From the NCBI GenBank assembly GCA_003116995.1, contig BDSL01000021.1, positions 558,001 through 622,000 of the forward strand: a stretch of 64,000 bases of DNA. Reading direction: 5' to 3'. Below the pieces are notes generated by a model. The model was not told where the DNA came from and made no database searches. It saw only the letters and a program-made list of their open reading frames with translations. Below are positions 58,254 to 64,000 of the stretch, piece after piece; position 1 is the stretch's first letter; each line of letters opens with the position of its first letter. This DNA comes from Yamagishiella unicocca (Eukaryota > Chlorophyta > Chlorophyceae > Chlamydomonadales > Volvocaceae). Position numbers and translations under genes: made by a program.

Positions 58254-59187
58254 TGGGCTCCAGCAGGGCGGAGTGCCGCCGCTCGTGTCCCGGGGTAGGG
58301 GCTAGGGCGGTTGCCGGTTGGCGGTGCGGCCGCTGAGGGGGGGGTGGAGGCAGGCGAGAGCGTGGGGGCTGGCTACTGCTGTATATAATGTGGGTAGGCG
58401 TGTCTACTTGCTGAAAGGCGCTGGGTCGGGAGGGAAGCGAGGTTGCGACGAGTGGTTTAGGTTAGGGCCTGGTTGCCGTCCTTCTCTTTGGATCATGCTG
58501 GGCAGCTTTTTGCGCAATGATTGCACTGGCTGGGCCTTGGGGTGTGCGTATGGGTTGGTGTGGATGCTGTCGTACTCCGGCTCGGGCCTACGCATCTCAG
58601 CTGTTAAGGAATGAGCGTCGCTTGCGTCGAAAACGGGAGAACGAGTGAGTGAATATCGGCTTGCCTCGGAAGTCAGGCAGATGGCTGCGAACGTCTTGTT
58701 CGACCTATGCCGCGAACGTTCATGGACAAGCGAGCGCCGTACGTTGCCTGGGAATGTGTCATTGGCGCGTGTCTCAACGCATGCCTTTCGCGTCGTCCGG
58801 AACAGCGCCAGAACAAATGTTGCTTGGTTAGCACTGATTACGCTGCGCCCTGCTATGCGGTTGTAAAGTTGCGGTCAAGGGTTGGCCTCGGGCATGGCTA
58901 AAGAGGGCTAACACCGGGCTACCTCGGACCACAGTTAAGAGGGGCAAGCAGCCAGAAGCAACACATTTGAAGGCGAGTAGCACGCCGTCAGCATTGCGCC
59001 AGGATGGGAGAATCCTGTTCCGAAAACCCGGAGCCTTTGCCGAGTGCGCACCATCTTAAGGAACGGCACGCATCGAGGCACATGCAATGCGCTGCGGCAC
59101 GTGGTTTGATGTGTAATCCCGCGGCCGTTGAATTTGCAAAACTCGTACGCTCAAGGGTTTCAACGGGATTCCGCGATGGCGTCTGGC
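58254..59187. other. SWP73 3' UTR and spacer before the retroelement
   Basis: No gene seen. The TGTAA at 58862-58866, about 610 bases after the SWP73 stop, is the likely polyadenylation signal. The rest shows no recognisable feature. Confidence 0.5.
58862..58866 (+). promoter_or_regulatory. Candidate polyadenylation signal of SWP73
   Basis: TGTAA in GTTGTAAAGTTG, about 610 bases downstream of the stop codon. Confidence 0.45.
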
Positions 59188-59222
59188 CTGTCATGCCCCA
59201 GCGCCGGCATGAACGATTCGCG

Positions 59223-59758
59223 GGCATTAGTCATGGTTTCGGTGCCGCTCCAGAAACGCGTATCTGGGCATGACAGTTGGAGTGAAATATCTCGCAAGTG
59301 TGTTGTTAGGTATGGTTCGTTGACACTCAGTAACGGACGCCATCTTATACCGTCTGGTAACTTTCGGTGTTAGGTGGTAGCTGGCTCACGATCGGAGCCG
59401 CAGGGATTAGGTGCGCACATCGGGCCCACAGAGCCTCCGCCGCCTTAGCACGCGCCGGATGCCACGCCTGGCATTCCCGGCCGTGCTCGAAGTATCCTCT
59501 CACACGAGGTGCCCAGTTGCAGACGTGTAACAACAGTGTCGAGCATAGTTGCCCCCGCAAGCAACAGTGCAGCTGTGGGCCGCGCTTCGGTCGGGAGTCA
59601 GGATACCCGGGGCAGTCCCCGGAAGAGGTAGCGACTTGCGGCGTTCACCTGCGGCTAACGTGTCTACGACCTGGTCAGTTGTAGCCTGAGCGCTAACGAC
59701 AGCGCGCGACAGTCAGGCCTGGAGTCGGCCACGAGTGCCACCAGGAAAGCACGAACAG
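59223..59758 (+). repeat. Left terminal repeat (536 bp, 5'-truncated LTR)
   Basis: I see no difference from 62070-62605 on direct reading (constant offset of 2,847). It ends ...GAACAG and passes without a break into the integrase reading frame. Confidence 0.85.
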
Positions 59759-61569
59759 CACGGCCGGGAATATATCTAGCAGCGACGGCGGAGGCTCAGG
59801 AGACAGCCGGCGACCCTGACGTGTGGGAAGACGCGCCTGTAATGGCGCTGCTGCAGCAGAGCGGGACAGCCGCTGGGAGGACTGCCGACGGCACGGTGGC
59901 GCGGCGAGTCAAACGCCGCGCTGCCAGCTATCGGTGGGATGGAACCCAACTGCTGCGGCTGATGGTTAACGGAGCTTCAAGAGTGTGTCCACCGCCAGCA
60001 GCACGGCGCGGCATCGTCACAGCCACGCACAGTCGCCTTGGACACTTGGGCATCAGGCGTACGTTCGCGCTCCTGCAGCTCGGCCACTGGTGGCACGGCA
60101 TGCGTGCTCAGGTCGAGACGGTGCTACGGGAGTGTGCGGTTTGCGACCTCAGCAACGCGCGGGGCACGATGCGTCCAACGCAGCTCTACCCGCTGGAGAT
60201 CAAGGGCCTGTTCTACCGCTGGGGAGTCGACCTAGCCGGGCCTCTTGCCAAGACGTCTGACGGTTACCAGTACTGCATGATCGCCATCGAGCACTTCAGC
60301 AAGCATATCGAGGTGACACCGCTGCTTGACAAGACGGCGGATCGTGTTGCTGCCGCTTTCGCTGATGTGCTGGCGCGCTTCGGTGCGCCGGCAGAGGTAC
60401 TGACGGACAACGGTGGTGAATTCGCGGGAGAGTTCGCAGCGCTGCTGGAGCGTTGCTTCATCGACCCCCGCCATACATCGCCCAACCATCCGCAAGCTGA
60501 TGGGGCAGCCGAGCGCATCGTCAAGGTTGTTAAGGAGTCTCTTCGCAAGGCCTGCTACGAAGCAGCGGACCCGACGGCCTGGATCAAGCAGCTTCCCGAG
60601 CTGCTGCTGGGCTATCGTTGCTCCCCACAGGCATCCACGCGGTACTCGCCGTATGAGCTTCTCTACGGCGGGGTGCGGCCTGTGGTGCCACCAGCGGTTC
60701 GTGAGCGCCTAGAGTCTCCCATCGACTTTGACGACATCGCAGCGGCAGCTGATTCCCTACTGGCGCGCGCGGACTGGGTCCGCCAGGCCTACCCGGCAGC
60801 AGCCAGCAACCTGTTGGTGGCGCAGCACCGCGACACGCTGCGCTACTCAGCGGTTCGCACCGGGCGATATCTGGCGAAGCCTGTCGTACACAAGCCCGGC
60901 GACTACGTTTACGTCCGACGCGGCAGCGTTACCAACACCCTGCAGTTTCCACAGTACGACAACATACTGCGGGTCGAGTCAGTTGGGCCGCTGGGCGTTG
61001 CGGTACTCATCGGTCGGGACGGTGCCCGTGTCAGGCGCCGTGTCGAGCAGCTTTTGCCTTGCCACCTGGAAGTTGATCCCATTGTAGACCCGCGACTGTT
61101 CCGTCCGTCGCGGGACCTGCAGTGCGAGGTTTGCGGTTCACCACACGACGAGGCACGCATGCTTCTCTGTGATCACTGCAACACCGGGTGGCACCTGAGC
61201 TGCCTGACGCCGCCGCTCAGCGTTGCCCCGCCAGGAGCCTGGAGCTGTCCACAATGCCAACGCCTTCGGCAGGAGGAACAAGAGGCGCCGCCACAGGCGG
61301 CGCCGCAACCAGTGGAGCCATGCATCGGCAAGGTGCTTTTCCCGCGAGCTTCGACGCGGAAGTTGGATTTGGAAGCTGAGGGGCTGCACGGGCAGCGTGT
61401 TCAGCAGTTGGAAAGCGGGGGCCGGAGAGGGCCAGTAGTTGTACGACACGGGACACTGCGGTTCCGGGGTGCGATTGCTAGGCCGCGCTACTTCTTAGTG
61501 CAATGGTCCACCGGGGAAGAGGAGGAGCTCACCCTCATGCGTGCCAAGCGCATGCTGGCGGGTTCGTAG
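59659..61569 (+). CDS. Integrase with C-terminal PHD finger (truncated pol ORF)
   Basis: Open from the TAA just before 59659 to the stop at 61569; the first ATG is at 59842. In order: an HHCC zinc-binding module (HSRLGH near 60030, CAVC near 60133-60144), then the retroviral-type integrase core with the catalytic triad visible as GVD (Asp codon 60229), TDN (Asp codon 60406) and AAE (Glu codon 60511), spaced as usual for D,D-35-E. It continues through LLGYRCSPQASTRYSPYELL (a Gypsy-type hallmark) to a PHD finger with a full C4HC3 set (61123-61258; CEVC, CDHC, GWH, SC, CPQC) and a basic/acidic tail. PHD fingers often read histone H3 tails, so the module may guide insertion; this is inference. 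The first ~100 codons lie inside the left terminal repeat. No stop or frameshift interrupts the integrase, so the protein looks intact, although the rest of pol is missing. Confidence 0.85.
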   Translation, partial: RVYDLVSCSLSANDSARQSGLESATSATRKARTARPGIYLAATAEAQETAGDPDVWEDAPVMALLQQSGTAAGRTADGTVARRVKRRAASYRWDGTQLLRLMVNGASRVCPPPAARRGIVTATHSRLGHLGIRRTFALLQLGHWWHGMRAQVETVLRECAVCDLSNARGTMRPTQLYPLEIKGLFYRWGVDLAGPLAKTSDGYQYCMIAIEHFSKHIEVTPLLDKTADRVAAAFADVLARFGAPAEVLTDNGGEFAGEFAALLERCFIDPRHTSPNHPQADGAAERIVKVVKESLRKACYEAADPTAWIKQLPELLLGYRCSPQASTRYSPYELLYGGVRPVVPPAVRERLESPIDFDDIAAAADSLLARADWVRQAYPAAASNLLVAQHRDTLRYSAVRTGRYLAKPVVHKPGDYVYVRRGSVTNTLQFPQYDNILRVESVGPLGVAVLIGRDGARVRRRVEQLLPCHLEVDPIVDPRLFRPSRDLQCEVCGSPHDEARMLLCDHCNTGWHLSCLTPPLSVAPPGAWSCPQCQRLRQEEQEAPPQAAPQPVEPCIGKVLFPRASTRKLDLEAEGLHGQRVQQLESGGRRGPVVVRHGTLRFRGAIARPRYFLVQWSTGEEEELTLMRAKRMLAGS

Positions 61570-61893
61570 CAAGAGAGACCAGCCTGGTACGAGACACTGG
61601 GTGGGGTTTGGCGCGTTTAGCAGGGAACGTTGTCAGGATTGCCTTCACCCCATAGGGGTTGGGGCAGGAGCATCATAGCACGGAGGGGCGCCCGCCAACG
61701 CCTGCGTCCAATGTGCGGCTTTTTTCCTCTCGGTTGGGCCTGGCTCGATGCCTACTCAACGATCACGAGCGAGAGGTTGTTTTTGCCGCAGCCTGCGTCT
61801 CAGGCTGCCTTGTGGGGTACGAGGTGTTGTCTGTCTTGGGTTTGTGTGTGAGTACGCTCGGAACAACCGCGTGCGTGTTACCCCCACACTTGG

Positions 61894-61906
61894 TTGTGGG
61901 GGGAAG
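61894..61906 (+). other. Polypurine tract
   Basis: GTGGGGGGAAG followed directly by the TGTTACACC start of the right LTR. Position and base composition fit a plus-strand priming site. Confidence 0.6.
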
Positions 61907-62604
61907 TGTTACACCTAGTGTCCGCTACGGCCGAAGCCTGCTGTGGGGCCTGACAGCTGTCATGCCCCAGCGCCGGCATGAACGATAGGAGGAAAGTGAT
62001 GGGGATGGTGAGGAATGACAGATGTCATGGAATTGGGTGTCGTGACAGCTGTCAGGGGGCAGGGGTGGAGGCATTAGTCATGGTTTCGGTGCCGCTCCAG
62101 AAACGCGTATCTGGGCATGACAGTTGGAGTGAAATATCTCGCAAGTGTGTTGTTAGGTATGGTTCGTTGACACTCAGTAACGGACGCCATCTTATACCGT
62201 CTGGTAACTTTCGGTGTTAGGTGGTAGCTGGCTCACGATCGGAGCCGCAGGGATTAGGTGCGCACATCGGGCCCACAGAGCCTCCGCCGCCTTAGCACGC
62301 GCCGGATGCCACGCCTGGCATTCCCGGCCGTGCTCGAAGTATCCTCTCACACGAGGTGCCCAGTTGCAGACGTGTAACAACAGTGTCGAGCATAGTTGCC
62401 CCCGCAAGCAACAGTGCAGCTGTGGGCCGCGCTTCGGTCGGGAGTCAGGATACCCGGGGCAGTCCCCGGAAGAGGTAGCGACTTGCGGCGTTCACCTGCG
62501 GCTAACGTGTCTACGACCTGGTCAGTTGTAGCCTGAGCGCTAACGACAGCGCGCGACAGTCAGGCCTGGAGTCGGCCACGAGTGCCACCAGGAAAGCACG
62601 AACA
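61907..62604 (+). repeat. Right LTR (about 698 bp)
   Basis: Begins TGTTACACC and ends GAACA, with matching TGTT/AACA ends. Its last 536 bases equal the left repeat. It holds an extra stretch at 61987-62069, containing ATGACAGATGTCAT and GACAGCTGTC palindromes, that is reduced to 5 bases in the left copy. A TGTAA lies within it (GACGTGTAACAAC). Confidence 0.7.
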
Positions 62605-62607
62605 GAG

Positions 62608-62660
62608 TGTTACACCTAGTGTCCGCGACGGCCGAAGCCTGCTGTGGGGCCTGACAGGCC
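62608..62660 (+). repeat. Second LTR start, fragment
   Basis: About 52 bases (TGTTACACCTAGTGTCCGCG to GGCCTGACAG) repeat the first 52 bases of the right LTR with one substitution, three bases after its end. The match then stops. It may be the remnant of an older, related LTR into which the element inserted. Confidence 0.7.
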
Positions 62661-64000
62661 CGCCTCAGCTTCTTGGTGAATCGTCCAAAGGCAGTTGCTG
62701 CGCAAGGAGCTGCGAAAGGGTTGCGGTGCCGGTTACAGAGGGGGTGTGGGACGTGTGGGAGACCAACACCAAGGCCGAGACTGGGCGCGGCGCAGAGGGA
62801 GGTTGGCCTGACCGCCTAAGGGTTGTCTAACCGCGGGAGGCGGGGTCCTCACCATCCGCCGCAAAGCATCCGCCACCAACGTCTAGATAGTGCCTAAGAG
62901 GTTGCCATCAAAGGGTCACAGCGCCGACGTTCACGCGATATGTTTGCTAGGGCAACCGCGGATCCTGTCCTTTCAGTGCTTATACATTGCTAGGGCAACC
63001 GCGGATCCTGTTCTTTCAGTGCTTATACATTAGCTGAATGTTCAAAGCAAATGGTCGCGTATGGGACCAACGGGGAGGTGCAGGCCGACAATGAAGCCGA
63101 AGGAAGCTGCCATCTTGAGGTGACGAACTTCTCCTTTTCAGGATATTTTAGAACAAAGAATAGTTGCATTCAAATATTCGTGGAAAGTAAGCTTGCGCGC
63201 TCTCAATCAGCGATGTTCGGTTTGTGAGGTGGACGGGATATTGAGGTCGTTGGTCCGAGCTGGTCCTGTCGTATGGTTCTTCAGACGTGAAGGTCGACCG
63301 CAAGTTCTTAAGGAAACGTCCACAGTAAAAATCTAGTGTCTTACTGTGTTGTGGGTCTACAGGACTTGCTGCAAATGCATACAACTCAAGACGCTCCTTC
63401 GAGCCGTTGTGTCCGTGCAACGCCCTTTCCACTAAATGGCAGCGTCTGCACAGCTGTCAGCCTGTACACCGCTGGGGCCCCGAGCTTGTTGAATGCATCG
63501 CACAATGCGCTTAATCTGTGTGTTGCGGCCTGCAATTGCAAATCGTAATCAATCGCGTGGCTGGTGGCTATCCTCGCAGGTGCTCATAAGCGATGTCATG
63601 ACCCTACATGATCCGCTTGGAGAGCAGCACACAAGGAACCTCTGGGTTTCCACCAGTGGGCGCCCACTTCAACGGCCCGATGGGTCCGAGCTTACAAAAA
63701 GCGGGCGCGCGCCAGCGCGCCTGTGGCGCTCAACATGGTAAGTTACGAGGACATTCCCTAGATCAGCAACAAACATAATCGCGCAACTTTTGCCCAAACG
63801 TGGATAGGGTACTGAAGTACCGTACTTCGGACTGCGCCAGCTAACAACTTCTGAGGGCTCGAACCGTCGCATAACGGGAGATATCAATCATACGCCTGCC
63901 CTGTTGGATTCGTGCATCAGCGCAGCCCAGCGCCGACCGCCCGCGTTTTTGCCCGGAATTTGTCACCGTCCGAGCACCGGTTCGTATCCCATCAGCCCCA
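62661..64000. other. Right flank, no supported gene
   Basis: No recognisable protein. A 160-base open stretch from 63581 to 63737 begins after a good acceptor (CTATCCTCGCAG) and ends at a good donor (CATG|GTAAGT), so it may be one exon of a gene that continues beyond the window; its peptide (VLISDVMTLHDPLGEQHTRN...) is unfamiliar. Confidence 0.35.
62946..63031. repeat. 43-bp tandem duplication
   Basis: The unit from GCTAGGGCAACCGCGGATCC to TTATACATT occurs twice in a row (starts 62946 and 62989), differing at one base. Confidence 0.9.

Larger units (their letters stand above)
59188..62605 (+). mobile_element. LTR-retroelement derivative encoding integrase-PHD only
   Basis: Two direct repeats (59223-59758 and 62070-62605) flank an integrase ORF. 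The 3' repeat extends upstream to 61907, where it begins TGTTACACC and ends AACA at 62604 (TGTT...AACA ends, ~698 bp), preceded by a purine-rich GTGGGGGGAAG. That is the expected polypurine tract-LTR arrangement. The left repeat shares the end and a 30-base block (59188-59217 = 61957-61986) but lacks the TGTTACACC start and a 78-bp stretch. No gag, protease, reverse transcriptase or RNase H is present, so the element could move only with help. The orientation is set by the ORF and the polypurine tract. It lies beyond the SWP73 3' UTR. Confidence 0.8.

Noticed and set aside
63845..63870. tRNA-like B-box (GGTTCGAGCCC on the minus strand)
   Set aside because: Neighbouring bases do not form a T-stem or acceptor stem; no cloverleaf could be built.
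1..64000. CRISPR arrays, bacterial operons or rRNA genes
   Set aside because: The DNA is clearly eukaryotic nuclear; the repeats are minisatellites without spacers, and no rRNA-like sequence was seen.

Overview
The window is nuclear DNA of a green alga, most likely a volvocine (Chlamydomonas- or Volvox-like) species. The grounds are GC-rich coding sequence with many short GTGCGT/GTGAGT...CAG introns, TGTAA polyadenylation signals downstream of stop codons, alanine/glycine/proline/glutamine-rich low-complexity protein tracts, a short run of CCCTAAAA (the Chlamydomonas-type telomere unit), and a gene for the kinesin-2 adaptor of flagellar transport. The species cannot be named from the sequence. 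All gene models below were built by reading exon frames and splice sites by eye; in each multi-exon model every junction keeps the reading frame.

Layout. (1) 1-4228: two tandem copies of a small secreted-protein gene on the + strand. The first is cut by the window edge; the second is complete (7 exons, 250 aa). Their last two exons and the intron sequence between them are nearly identical. (2) 5193-5957: a two-exon peptidyl-tRNA hydrolase-like gene (PTRHD1 family), + strand. (3) 18659-7616, minus strand: the kinesin-associated protein KAP (FLA3 in Chlamydomonas), 23 exons, about 845 aa, whose introns are full of minisatellites. It converges on PTRHD1, and both appear to use one palindromic TGTAACGGTTACA polyadenylation site. 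(4) 20509-37736, + strand: a giant 16-exon gene of about 4,355 codons with about 32 ankyrin repeats, a very long low-complexity region and a C-terminal U-box. (5) 50357-41318, minus strand: a Cys-loop (pentameric) ligand-gated ion channel subunit of about 1,548 aa in 13 exons, with an M3-M4 cytoplasmic loop of roughly 1,000 residues. (6) 53772-58253, + strand: the SWI/SNF subunit BAF60/SWP73 (SWIB domain), 11 exons, 552 aa. (7) 59188-62605: a recent LTR-retroelement derivative whose only recognisable protein domains are an integrase and a PHD finger, flanked by identical 536-bp repeats. Intergenic stretches of 1-3.5 kb hold UTRs and small repeats and show no convincing further genes. The exceptions are a weak coiled-coil-like fragment near 52.4-53.1 kb and a possible single exon near the right edge.

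The genes do not form a pathway. KAP (flagellar transport), a ciliate-sized ion channel, a chromatin remodeller and a ubiquitin-ligase-like scaffold are independent loci. The least ordinary objects are the ankyrin/U-box giant, the ion channel with its enormous cytoplasmic loop and atypical Cys-loop and pore, and the integrase-PHD retroelement.
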